DNA of 64,000 bases from Triatoma infestans (taxonomy: Eukaryota > Arthropoda > Insecta > Hemiptera > Reduviidae), in assembly GCA_011037195.1 (NCBI GenBank), contig JAAEAF010004368.1, positions 91,628 to 155,627 of the forward strand, given 5' to 3'. The notes beneath the pieces were generated by a model, which had not been told where the DNA came from, made no database searches, and saw only the letters and a program-made list of their open reading frames with translations. The translations under genes were made by a program, and so were the position numbers. Below are positions 45,062-55,375 of the stretch, piece after piece. How positions within the stretch are numbered: position 1 is the first letter of the stretch; each line of letters opens with the position of its first letter.

Positions 45062-45927
45062 AAATCTGGTGTGGAACACTCACACAACTTTCTCTTACTC
45101 CAGTTCTCAAAATTATAATTGACAAATGTTGTAATTAGTGTACCAAATTTAATGAAATTCGTCGAAAACTGAAAAACCTGTTCAGGAAAAGCGCACTTCC
45201 GGTTAACTAATTTTCTTGAAACTTGCAATTTTGGCCATCTATTTATTTCTAATTAATTTTGTTTTGGATGATAGAATTGTATAATCAACTATGATACCAC
45301 TTTAGGGGAAGCTGTAACGCCACCCCTCCCCTAAAAGGGCCCTTAAATGAATGCTCCTAGAGAAATGTTTTAAATAAAAGTTGTAGATCATTGTATGCTT
45401 AGTTTATATAACAAGTTTCAAGAAAATCATCGGAGCCTTTTTTTTGAGAAAATCGCGAAAAAGTGAAAAAAAAAATCATTTAGTAAAGTGGTAATGTAAA
45501 CGCACTTCCGGTTATGCGATTTATTTCAAACTTGGAATTTCAACAATATATTTAATTCTAATTACCATTATTTAGATGAGCGAATTGTCCAATAACTGGA
45601 AGAGCACTTTAGATGAAAACCTAACCCAACACCCTCCCCCCAAAAATGCCCTTAAATGAATTTTTCCAGAGAAATGTTTCAATTAAAAGTTATAGATAGC
45701 TCTTTGTATGTGTAGTTGATGTACCAAGCTTGAAGAAAATCGTCGGAGCCACATTTGAGAAAATTGCAAAATAGTAAAAAAAAACAATTAGTAAAGTGGT
45801 ACTTCCGGTTGTGGAATTTTGACAGATAACGTATCCCATGGTGATATCTAAACGGAATATCATGTTTGAACTTCCTAGGATTTTTCGTTTTTGAACTATG
45901 ATGTTCAGATACATACATACATACACA

Positions 45928-45968
<41 letters not shown>

Positions 45969-46090
45969 CATTTGCTAATAACCACTTTTTTGGACTCAGG
46001 GGACCTCAGAACGGATATTTCCGGTGAAAACTCGATTTCGAAAATTTGACACGATTACAATATTTCCTGTTACTAGGAGTAAGAGAAACT
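45062..46090 (-). repeat. Rep1k copy J
   Basis: Complete: AAATCTGGTGTGGAACACTC at 45062, module motif CTTCCGGTTATGCG at about 45505, CTTCCGGTTGTGG at about 45801, a long (CA)n at 45934-45964, and CTAGGAGTAAGAGAAACTG at the hairpin end. Confidence 0.88.
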
Positions 46091-46970
46091 GTCACTACTT
46101 ATACATGAATTAACCAGACATTTGAAAGAATGTTAAGAATTTTCAAGCAGTTTAAATAGTATATCTAGGAAAATGAAGCTAGTAATTCTGGTTAGTAGTT
46201 TAAATATTTATAAAACTTGGTTCATTAAAATTTGGCAATCTATTCGAATAGGGATTGGCAAGTTGAGGGCAAGTTGTATAGCGAGTTTTTTAGCCTTTTT
46301 AATATGTTATACTAACCGTGTTTTAGTAGAGAGTGAAATGTGTATTTGTTATGTGTGTGTGTTTGTGTAGGTCTGTGTTTGTATGTGTGTGTGTGTGTGT
46401 GTTTGTTTTTGTCTGTATTTTATAGCGAGTGAGAAGCGTAGAAGAGCCAACGCTAGCAAGGAATTAGTTATGTGTTTTGGTCATGTATGGAACATGTATT
46501 ATGTTTGGACATAATCTGTACGTGTCCAGAAGGATTGCACAGATTGGCCATAGAGCCCCGAAGGTTATTTACCTCACCTTCCTATAATTTTGATAATATT
46601 GACATTCTCTGCTTTATGCTTAACTAGTATACTATCTGTCTCTTCCTGTCTCTATTACAAACATTTGTCGATTAAGAGAGAGACAAAGAGATAGAGGGTA
46701 AGAGACGAAGACCATTACTCTGGTTAGGATGATTATTCTCACGTGCCCCTTGGATATCCAACTAAACGGACAACATCAATCGCCAGCGCAGCCTAATTCT
46801 TTTATACTGGGCCGCACGATGCAGAATGACTGGAATAGCCCAAGTCAAGGAAAAGCAATAAGAATTAAAATATTGACAAATTTGCTTCAAACTTATGGTT
46901 TTTATGAAAATGTTTATTTATCTTCAATTTTATAATCAATGGAAGAATCGAAACTTAATAAAATAAATTT
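46091..46970. other. Unassigned, with TG microsatellite
   Basis: TG/GT tracts at about 46350-46406. No gene; ORFs of 65-68 codons lack domains. Confidence 0.4.
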
Positions 46971-47497
46971 TTACTTTATCAACTCCCTAGTAAGAGGAAG
47001 TATTGTAATCGTGTCAAATTTTTGATATTGAGTTTTCACCGGAAATATCCGTTATGAGATCCCCTGAGTCCAAAAAAGTGATTTGTAGCAAATGGTCTGT
47101 GTGTCTCAAAATCTCAAAAACGAAAAATCGTAGAAAGATCGAACTTGATATTCCATTTAGTTATCACCATGGGATTCGACAGTGGGACCATCTGTCAAAA
47201 TTTCTCAACCGGAAGTACCACTTTACTAATTGTTTTTTTTTTTTACGTTTTTGCGATTTTCTCAAAAATGGCTCCAACGATTTTCTTCAAACCAATTATA
47301 TCAATTACACACACTAACAACTATAACTTTTATTTTAAATATTTCTGGGGGGAAATTCCTTAAAGGGCACTTCTGGGGTAGGAGTTGGGTTAGGTTTTTA
47401 TCTAAATTGCTGTTTCAGTTTATTAGACAATTCTGCCATCTAAATAATGTTAATTACAATTGAATATGTTGTGGAAATTCCGAGTTTGAAAAAATTC
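46971..47497 (+). repeat. Rep1k copy K, 3'-truncated
   Basis: Starts near ACTTTATCAACTCCCTAG, has a very short TG tract (GTGTGTGTC at about 47097), one module, and stops at TTTGAAAAAATTCGG, where the next module should begin. Confidence 0.8.
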
Positions 47498-47769
47498 GGA
47501 AATACTAGTCGAAAGAAAGCAAGAGACTATCAAAAAATTCATAAAGTTTCAATTCTTCCCAATTAAAAAAGAATTTCCCAATTAAATATGCCATACAGAT
47601 TATAATCTGCTTGATATCCCAGGCGATTTACCTTTTCGAATAATAACCATGAACAGTTTTTATATATTGGTCAATTATAGTAAGATTATTGGAATGGATT
47701 TATTGAATATTTTTAATTCATCCGGGACCTCATAAAGTCATTTTTTACAGATTTTGAAAGGGAAGCCAT

Positions 47770-47885
47770 GATTATTTTCTCTCTCTCTTTTACTGCTGTA
47801 AGAGAAAAAAAGTATTGTCATGGTTACAAAATTTTCGAAATTAATTTTTCACCATAAATATGTGTTTTGAGGACACCTGACTCTG
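47770..47885 (+). repeat. Rep1k 5' scrap
   Basis: TTTTACTGCTGTAAGAG, AAAATTTTCGAAATTAATTT, CACCATAAATATGTGTTTTG: the diverged first ~110 bases of the repeat. Confidence 0.5.
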
Positions 47886-47981
47886 GTTTAATTGGTTCCC
47901 AATAGTGAGAAACTTTTACTACTTGAGAGATTAAGGAAGTTTTTACGTAATCTATAATTAAAAAGTCAAAATATATATATA

Positions 47982-49298
47982 CGAGGTGTGTAAATTAAGT
48001 AATGAGACTGATTTTCTAGTGTTCGATCTGGCAACACTGGAGACATGGGGCATGCGTGGTAGGGCAAGTAAACATCTGATACACGTCCAGTGCAAATTTG
48101 AAAATGCTAGAGTTGTTGCACTGTCCGTAGTGACTTTTTTTGTGAGCAAGGTTTTTTCAGTGCGTTTTAAAAATGAGTGACATCAATTACGAGCAACGTT
48201 GTCCTATCAGGTTTTGCTTCAGACTTGGGCACAGTGCAACGGAAACGTTTGAAAAACTGTGCCAGGCCTATGGAGACAATGTTTTGTCGAGAGCACAGGT
48301 TTTTAGGTGGTTTAAGTCGTTTGCAGAAGGAAGGGAATCAATTGAAGACGAGCCTCGCAGCGGAAGGCCTTCATCTTCAAGAACCGACGAAAATGTTGGC
48401 AGAATCCGCGATCTCGTGCGTTCAGATCGTCGTTTGACAGTCCGAATGATCGGCGAAGAGTTGAATTTGACTCACACAACCGTTCATCAAATTTTGACTA
48501 ATGAATTGGGGATGAGAAAAATTTGTGCAAAAATGGTTCCGAAAAATCTTTCACAAGAGCAAAAAGACATCAGAAAGGAAAGGAGCCTTGACTTTTTGGG
48601 AGCAATTGAAAACGATCCCAATTTTTTGGAACGTGTTATTACAGGAGACGAGTCTTGGGTGTTTGAGTATGACCCAGAAACTAAGCGTCAGAGCATGCAG
48701 TGGCACACTTCAACCTCTCCAAGGCCAAAAAAAGCAAGAATGAGCAAGTCAAAAATCAAATGCATGCTGATTTGCTTTTTTGATAGCCAAGGAATCGTTC
48801 ACAAAGAATTTGTGCCTCAATGCCAAATGGTAAACCAACATTTTTACCGAGAAGTTCTTGAGAGACTTCGAAAAAGAGTCATGCGTGTGAGACCAAACAT
48901 CAAAAACAAGTGGGTGTTGCATCATGACAATGCTCCGTGTCACACCGCGATTTCTATTAATGAGTATTTGGCCAGTAATAACATTCCTGTGGCTCCTCAG
49001 CCTCCTTATTCAACCGACTTGTGTCCATGTGACTTTTTTTTGTTCCCCAAATTGAAAAATCACCTCAAGGGATGTCCTTTTGGAACATTAGAGAATATTC
49101 AAACAGCCGTAACCGACCAACTGAAGTCGATTCCAGTATCCGAGTTCCAGCACTGCTATGACGAATGGAAGAATCGTCTTGAGCGTTGTCTGGCTTCCCA
49201 AGGTAGTGACGTTGATGGGGACAATGTTGAATTGTAATTTTATTTGAATAAAAAAAAACAACAAAAAATCAGTCTCATTACTTAATTTACACACCTCG
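47982..49298 (+). mobile_element. Complete mariner element
   Basis: 1317 bp, TA target sites at 47980-47981 and 49299-49300, and terminal inverted repeats identical over at least 34 bp (start CGAGGTGTGTAAATTAAG). Contains one intact transposase gene. Size and layout are those of an autonomous mariner. A deleted relative is at 22872-23366. Confidence 0.97.
48173..49237 (+). CDS. mariner transposase, intact
   Basis: 354 residues. N-terminal helix-turn-helix DNA-binding half (MSDINYEQRC.., RAQVFRWFKSFAEGR about residues 43-57, RTDENVGRIRDLV about 69-81, RMIGEELNLTHTTV). Linker MVPKNL at the position of the mariner WVPHEL motif. Catalytic triad D159 (TGDESW), D252 (HHDNAPCH) and D287 (YSTDLCPCDFFLFP), giving D(92)D(34)D, the mariner signature. 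The family cuts and pastes its element at TA dinucleotides. The ATG at 48173 fits the known N-terminus. A 191-bp leader follows the left repeat, and the stop is 61 bp before the right end. No frameshift or stop, so possibly active; activity cannot be judged from sequence alone. Confidence 0.97.
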   Translation: MSDINYEQRCPIRFCFRLGHSATETFEKLCQAYGDNVLSRAQVFRWFKSFAEGRESIEDEPRSGRPSSSRTDENVGRIRDLVRSDRRLTVRMIGEELNLTHTTVHQILTNELGMRKICAKMVPKNLSQEQKDIRKERSLDFLGAIENDPNFLERVITGDESWVFEYDPETKRQSMQWHTSTSPRPKKARMSKSKIKCMLICFFDSQGIVHKEFVPQCQMVNQHFYREVLERLRKRVMRVRPNIKNKWVLHHDNAPCHTAISINEYLASNNIPVAPQPPYSTDLCPCDFFLFPKLKNHLKGCPFGTLENIQTAVTDQLKSIPVSEFQHCYDEWKNRLERCLASQGSDVDGDNVEL

Positions 49299-49300
49299 TA

Positions 49301-50367
49301 TATATATAAATATATATATATATATATACACTCAAAAAAAAAAAAAAAATAGAAAAATAGCTGTATGTTCATTAAATTAACCAGAAAGCAATAATGATTT
49401 CAAAAATTAAATATAATGCACACACACACACACACAATAGCCAGAAATTAAAATTATATTAATTTGTTTTTTGTTTGTAACTTTACTTAGCAAGATAAAC
49501 AATATTTACATTGCAAACTTCTCCCACTTATCAAATACAAGTTACAAAATAAAATTAGAATTCTTGTTCAAATTTGTTACAATGAAACCTTCTACATATT
49601 ATATACTTTATTATATTGTACGCAAAATTATATTTGGTGTAGACATACAGTTAAAGTAATTATGCCCTAAGGGTTAAAATAAGGGGTTGTTAGAATGTAA
49701 CAAACTTCAAAGACGAAGTCTTGATGGACATTATATCGCTACAGGCTCAACTATGATAATAAATATATAATTCATGTACATAGTATACATCTTTAGACAC
49801 TATTTTTATTAATATATTTTGAAAAATCTAATTTATAAATTATTCATAATAATATTAATTAATTGAATTATGTTCATGAGTGTTTAATTCAAAAATTCTG
49901 AGATTCTTCTAGTGTGAGGTGTTAGGTCATAAAAAAAAAATATTACTATAATGCCAACATTTCGGCATATTTCATGCCATTCTTAGGGCTACAGAATAAA
50001 CAAAAAAATCATATATTATAATAACGAAATAGGTAATTTTTTATAAAATGTTATGGTAAATATGATTACTTAAATTTAACTTAAATATTATTGTACAATA
50101 TGATTAAAACTGTACAAATTTTTATTAACTTCAATTTCAGTTTATATTAACATATCAGGTGTATTATGCCGTTTCAATTGCTGAAAGGTAATCAAAAGTT
50201 ATAATGGTAGCATTCATATTTAAACATGGCCACATATTATAATATGATATCTATGTTATTATTAAATATTTATTATATTCTATCAATATATAATACATAT
50301 ATTAGTATATTTATATTCCGATTTATATGTATATATTGTATACAATTTTGATTAGGACCGACACCAT
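49301..50367. other. AT-rich spacer with foldback-end motif
   Basis: (AT)n at 49300-49328, poly(A) at 49336, (CA)n at 49420-49435, no gene. A hammerhead-like motif at 49953-49990 marks a probable foldback end; no inverted partner was recognised. Confidence 0.45.
49953..49990 (-). ncRNA. Hammerhead-like structured motif
   Basis: Minus strand: CCCTAAGAA, one base, stem GGCAT, loop GAAAT, stem ATGCC, GAAATGTTGGC. The GTTGGCAT end is shared with the 19.66 kb motif, the stem sequence is not. Confidence 0.4.
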
Positions 50368-50715
50368 TGAATTATTACAATTTATAATGGATTTTAGAAA
50401 AATAAACTACAATGTAAGCTGAACATTGTATAATGAATAGAATACACAAACTGTAAGGAATTTACAATAGTAGTTAGGTAGCAAGAGAAATATAAAGAGA
50501 CAGACTGGCTGAGTGATGAGAAGGTAGCAAATAGAAGATTGCTGACTGATCGTAAACTCTCCTGAACTGTACTCCTGTCGCTCTATTTATATGAATTGAC
50601 CACTGCCCCCTGCCTAGTCTGGCCTAGGTGGGAAGAAACTAACATTTTTGATTCATTTTTGTCTTTCTCCGCTCTTCGAATCATATGAATCTATAATGAT
50701 TCGGATCCCATTACA
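50368..50715 (-). mobile_element. LTR-2 copy, best-defined ends
   Basis: 348 bp. Minus strand starts TGTAATGGGATCCG and ends GTAATAATTCA. Has CATATAAATAGAGCGAC (TATA box) and all LTR-2 blocks. After the end comes ATGGTGTCGGTCCTAATC, a TGG-initial stretch of the type used as tRNA primer-binding site. This supports an LTR with a few bases of the internal region left. Confidence 0.7.
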
Positions 50716-51422
50716 AATTTAAATATAACAATTTCTTCACTATATTGTGGTCCATGGAGTTTAAATTGTTCACAATCACTTCTTTTACTACATGAATTCC
50801 TTTCCCGTATGAACATTTATCCTTGAATATATTACCTTGATCAGTTGTATAATTTACTTGGTTTTATTTATCTATAATAGCAGTATCTTCGAAGCTAAAA
50901 TTGTGATTATTATCGAGATCATGTTGTGCTAATTCACAGACTTTCACTTTTCTATGTATTTCAGATCTATAAACCTGAAATCCTGTTCTTGTGAGGAAAT
51001 CAAGTATTGTGAGGTTTGTCCTGTATAAAATTAAGAACACGGCTGACAAGGAATTTTATATATATTATTACTTCAAAATTCTTTTAGAGGTATTGATTTA
51101 GGTCTGAAAAAAATACTATGTAATTAAGTATATTGGAGGTTCTAAACGCAATTCTGAAATGTGGTTCATAGCTTTTGGCTAGCTGTTCAGAGGGGCCATA
51201 AGTTAAAGACCTGAAATGTGTGATACGCTCTGTATCGGCGAGCTACAAAGCAGTCTGTCATCAATAGAACATTACTCAATATAAAAGCATCGTAACAATT
51301 CGAAACATGGAGAAAAACGGTTAATCGCCATAACGACTTTGTAGGATAGTTATTTAGGTTTTTGGAATTTATACGAAAAAGATTTTCCAACCATTTTCTT
51401 TAAATTGTAAATGATGGCTGCC
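50716..51422. other. Unassigned, ending in a decayed Rep1k module
   Basis: No gene. The last ~60 bases (GATTTTCCAACCATTTTC, TTAAATTG) look like a decayed Rep1k module. Its continuation (AACTTTTGTTTCAGGAAAA) appears at 55882, after the TIR transposon. Confidence 0.45.
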
Positions 51423-51831
51423 ACAGGGTGTCCGGGCTAAGTTGTCCACCCCCTTTTTCTCTGTAATTATTGATGATAGAAAAAAAATTCAAATCATAAG
51501 TCCCCTTATTTTTTGAGTAGTATCTAATGATATTATACAAAAAAAAAAAAAAAATCTGCTGCTGATATGCAGGTTACAGAAACAAACTTCTTTTTTTCAA
51601 ATGGGTACCCCTATTTTTTATTATGAATTCTAAAAGTACTTTTTTTTGTGAGAAAAAGTGTTTTTGAAAAATTAAAATTGCTTTTTTAGTTCCGAAGTTA
51701 TGAATTTTTGAATGAAAAAAGAAAGAACTTTTTTACTGCTGACTGCTGTATCCTAAAAAACAAAATGGCTTCCTGTGTTGCCAATAATGTAAAAAAACAT
51801 CTCAACTGAAAAAATTATTCTTTGTGCTTAA

Positions 51832-54306
51832 CCCTAGAACACCAAGGTTGGGGTCACATGTGACCCCAGAGGTAAATTTTTTTATGTAATGTTGGTAGCC
51901 CTGCGTGGAATTTTTCGTCCTTTAGTGTATCTTTCGTTGCAGTTATTGTGCATGTTTGTTTGCGAACGGAGCGCTAATTTACCAACCCCTTTGCATTTCT
52001 AAGAAGGTAAGAAAAAAATGTCATAACTGGGGTCGTTCTTGACCCCATCTTGTCATTACCGTAACAGTTTTAAAAATTATTGAATTTCTTTTTATGTAGA
52101 AAAAATGACATCTGAGCGCAGTTTCACAACATTGGAAGAGATTCTGCAAGAATTCAGACGCCAACAGGAAGAAGGGACCGATGCAGAAGACGGCAACGAC
52201 TCCGATGATGGCAGTGAAGTTGAAGATGCTGCTTTACCCTATCACCAAGAAGAGGAAGAATTTTCACCAAGTGAATCTGAAGATGAGGATCCATCGCAGG
52301 AAATTATACAAGGAAAAAACGGGTATGAATGGGGTAAAAAATCTTTTAAAAAAACAACCGCGAAAACTGCTTCAAAAAATATTGTCAAATTTTTACCAGG
52401 ACCTAATAAGGAAGGTAAGAGTACCACTTCTGAACCTGAATTATTTTCTCTGCTAATGCCTGACACCATGTTACGAAAAATTGTTGATTATACTAATCAA
52501 CAAATTGAAATTACTAAGGCCAAATATACTTCGAACCAGTGGTATGTAGATATCACTAATCTGTCAGAATTGAAGGCTCTGATCGGCATCTTGTTTATGA
52601 CTGGGGCCCTCAAAAACTCTAAAGTTCGAACAGTTGATATGTGGTCGCCTGTAACTGGTGCCCCTTTTTTCAGAGCCGTCATGAATCATAACAGGTTCGA
52701 TTTTTTAATCAATTGCCTCAGATTTGACGATAAACGGACTCGTTTAGAAAGACGATCTCAAGACAAATTTGCAGCATTCAGAGAAATTTTTGACATATTT
52801 CAACAGCAGTGTAAAGAGATTTACACTCCTTCAGAGTATCTTACAATAGACGAAAGTTTACTCAGTTTTAGGGGTAGGTGCCCTTTCAAGATGTATCTAC
52901 CCAGCAAGCCGGATAAGTATGGCCTTAAAGTGATATCTCTTTGTGATGCAAAGACCTTTTACTTTTATGGGGGAATACCTTATATAGGAAAAGAAAGTAG
53001 AGATATGACTGTTTCTGTACCTACATTTTACGCCATAAAGTTGACTGAACCGATTCATGGCACGAATCGCAACATTACCATGGATAATTGGTTTAGTTCA
53101 TGTGAAGTTGCAGATAAACTAACAGAAAAAAAATTAACTATGGTTGGTACACTCCGCAAAAATAAACCACAGATCCCAAATATTTTTATCAACACTAAAA
53201 AACGAGAGGCGCCTTCAACTGAATTTCTTTACAGAAAGGAAAAAATGTTAGTTTCCTATGTGCCAAAAAAAAACAAAAACGTCGTTCTTCTGTCTAGTTT
53301 CCACGATATGGGAGACATCGATGAGGCTACAAAAAAGTCAAACGTTGTTCAGTTTTATAATGAAACAAAAGGAGGGGTAGACGTATTCGACTTATTGTGC
53401 CACTTGAAAACAACTGCTCGAAAAACTCGGCGATGGCCCCTCCGGTATTTCTATTTTATCCTTGATGCTGCAGGAATCAACGCACACATAATATATAAAT
53501 GGAACGGAGGAAACAAGAAGAGAACTGATTTTTTAAAGAATTTAGCGTTTTCCTTAGCTCAAGAGGAAATGAAAAAGAGGGTGATAAAAACAAATTTGCC
53601 AAAAGAGCTTACATACTCAATAGAACGAATTCTGAAAGCTTTTGGGACTGAAGTCCCCAAACCTTCAACAAGTGTTGAGCCAAAATCTACAAATAAAAGA
53701 AAGAGATGCTACGTTTGCCCACGTCAAAAAGATCGGAAAGGAGTAAGTGTTTGCGAGGTATGCAAAAACGCATTGTGTTCAGAGCATAAAAGAGCAATAT
53801 GTCAATCATGTTTAGACAATTTAACAGATTAAATCAAAATTTTTGATTAAAGATTACTGCAAAAGAATTTGTTTGTTTGTTTTCAGGCTCTAAGGATTTT
53901 TTAACTTTTTCTTTTAGTTTTGCATTAGGTAGTTTTATGTTGTAGTCCTTTGTTTTTGTTATTTCATTTTTATAACGATGTGATTAAAGAGCTGTGATCA
54001 ACAAAATTATAAATTAATTATAATATAGTAACATAATAATAATTATAATTATATTACTATTTTTTTATTATAACAAAAAAAATTACACTTATTTAGACAT
54101 TGTCTGGTTCTGACTGTGATTGTTTCTATGTCATACTACATAATTATTATTTAAAAATTGTTTCAAATAAATTTGGAAAATAAAGTTGTTTCAATTTGAT
54201 TTTGAACTTCAAAAACTACTGTTTTCTTGCAAAAAATCAGAGGGGTCACAGTTGACCCCACCTTGTTAAAATCGTCCCAGGAAAGAAGCCTTGTGAATTG
54301 AGGGTT
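51832..54306 (+). mobile_element. Complete piggyBac element
   Basis: TTAA target sites at 51828-51831 and 54307-54310. Ends CCCTAGAACACCAAGG (left) and, inverted, CCCTCAATTCACAAGG (right), with two extra T between the right AGGG and TTAA. The inverted similarity extends through a subterminal palindrome GGGGTCACATGTGACCCC (51850-51867) and GGGGTCACAGTTGACCCC (54242-54259). A third variant, GGGGTCGTTCTTGACCCC, lies at 52029-52046. About 2.48 kb, usual for piggyBac. Inserted within the remains of the host transposon's transposase gene. Confidence 0.93.
52105..53832 (+). CDS. piggyBac transposase, intact
   Basis: 575 residues. Acidic, low-complexity N-terminus (residues about 20-65), then the DDE_Tnp_1_7-type core. 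Catalytic residues visible: D249 (LTIDESL), D327 (TMDNWFSS) and D426 with D429 (KGGVDVFD). Spacings of 78 and 99 are close to those in the Trichoplusia ni enzyme. The C-terminus has the Cys-rich zinc-binding domain (CYVCPRQ..CEVCKNALCSEH..CQSC, about residues 536-570) that in piggyBac binds the element ends. ATG at 52105 follows AAAA and gives full family length. Cuts and pastes at TTAA with precise excision. No stop or frameshift, so possibly active. Confidence 0.97.
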   Translation: MTSERSFTTLEEILQEFRRQQEEGTDAEDGNDSDDGSEVEDAALPYHQEEEEFSPSESEDEDPSQEIIQGKNGYEWGKKSFKKTTAKTASKNIVKFLPGPNKEGKSTTSEPELFSLLMPDTMLRKIVDYTNQQIEITKAKYTSNQWYVDITNLSELKALIGILFMTGALKNSKVRTVDMWSPVTGAPFFRAVMNHNRFDFLINCLRFDDKRTRLERRSQDKFAAFREIFDIFQQQCKEIYTPSEYLTIDESLLSFRGRCPFKMYLPSKPDKYGLKVISLCDAKTFYFYGGIPYIGKESRDMTVSVPTFYAIKLTEPIHGTNRNITMDNWFSSCEVADKLTEKKLTMVGTLRKNKPQIPNIFINTKKREAPSTEFLYRKEKMLVSYVPKKNKNVVLLSSFHDMGDIDEATKKSNVVQFYNETKGGVDVFDLLCHLKTTARKTRRWPLRYFYFILDAAGINAHIIYKWNGGNKKRTDFLKNLAFSLAQEEMKKRVIKTNLPKELTYSIERILKAFGTEVPKPSTSVEPKSTNKRKRCYVCPRQKDRKGVSVCEVCKNALCSEHKRAICQSCLDNLTD

Positions 54307-54387
54307 TTAAAGTAAAAAAAATAAACAAAAGTCCATAAAATAAAAGATAAAAAATCTGGAATTTCCTCCATTAATTCACTCATATGA

Positions 54388-54940
54388 AGCACGCATTACT
54401 AGTGGAAATAGATGCTTCTGGGTTCTACAGAAAGTCTTAGCTATAAAGCACTGTCAATAAAAGGGAAGGTCGTTATATATAAGACCGTATTAAGGCCAAT
54501 TGTCACATACGGGAGTGAATCGTGGACTATAACAAAGGCTGATGAAAATACCCTCAGTGTATGGCAGAGAAAGATACTGAAGAGAATTTTCGGACCTATA
54601 AGGGAAGGTGACAGGTGGAGAATCAGAACCAACCAAGAGCTGAAGGAGCTGTAATTTAAAGACCAAGATTTGGTAGGTACAATAAAAGAAGGACGCCTGA
54701 AGTGGTTGGGTCACTTGGAAAAGATGGATAGTGCCCGCATTGTGAAGAGACTCTACGATCGGCATCCTGGAGGAGCGAGAAAAAGAGGAAGACCGAGAAT
54801 AAGATGGATGGAGGATGTGGAAGATGATTTACGGTCTTTAGGAGTGAGGAGATGGAGAAGGAGTGCCCAGGATAGATCGGAATTGCAGGAAATTGTAAAG
54901 AAGACCAAGGCCCTACAAGTGCCAGGAAAGAAGAAGAATA
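54388..54940 (+). pseudogene. 5'-truncated RTE-like LINE, 3' end
   Basis: Frames: SLSYKALSIKGKVVIYKTVLRPIVTYGSESW..RKILKRIFGP (to a stop at 54654), then the same frame resumes KEGRLKWLGHLEKMD and KRGRPRIRWMEDVEDDL (54670-54951). One stop only, so less decayed than its sisters at 14.1 and 34.9 kb. Exact 11-bp TSD CACTCATATGA at 54377-54387 and 54941-54951. Tail AAGAAGAAGAATA. The insertion splits the reading frame of the host transposase at 54952. Confidence 0.92.
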
Positions 54941-54951
54941 CACTCATATGA

Positions 54952-55375
54952 GCCAAAAAAGTAAGTCGGCGCTTTTGATCCCTTTCGCGAAACCCCTGAA
55001 CAATGTGGTACCCAAATGGCTTCATTTTATAGTGCCGGAGTATTTCCCACACGACAGTTTTACTAATTCCCATAACTCTAGCCGCATTTCGTACTGAAGT
55101 ATTAGGATTCTCCTGCCAATAGAGTAGTACATCAAGCTCAGTATCGAAAATACGAACATTTCTAACGCTATTTCTTGGCCCTTGGCGAATGACACTGCCA
55201 TACAAGCGGAACGTTATAGCAATACGAGCAATCGTTTTCCGGCTTGGGTGTCTTCGTTTAGGAAATCTCTTTTGGCAAACCCTTGCAGATGTTTGAGCTT
55301 GACGACAGCATTCAACAAAAATGTCGTACGTAACAGTTTTTTTCGTTTGTCGAATATGAACGGTTCACCTTGCCG
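54952..55375 (-). pseudogene. DDE transposase, N-terminal half
   Basis: Minus-strand frame, open from about 55375: CQKRFPKRRHPSRKTIARI (first helix-turn-helix region), RIFDTELDVLLYWQENP, TSVRNAARVMGISKTVVWEIL (second HTH), then YHIVQGFRERDQKRRLTFL. This is the N-terminal DNA-binding half of the insect transposase family whose C-terminal half is at 7798-8165. Past the LINE the frame briefly continues (ELMEEIPDFL at about 54340-54376) before the piggyBac insertion. The catalytic half is absent. It is the remains of the transposon at 51423-55877. Confidence 0.8.
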
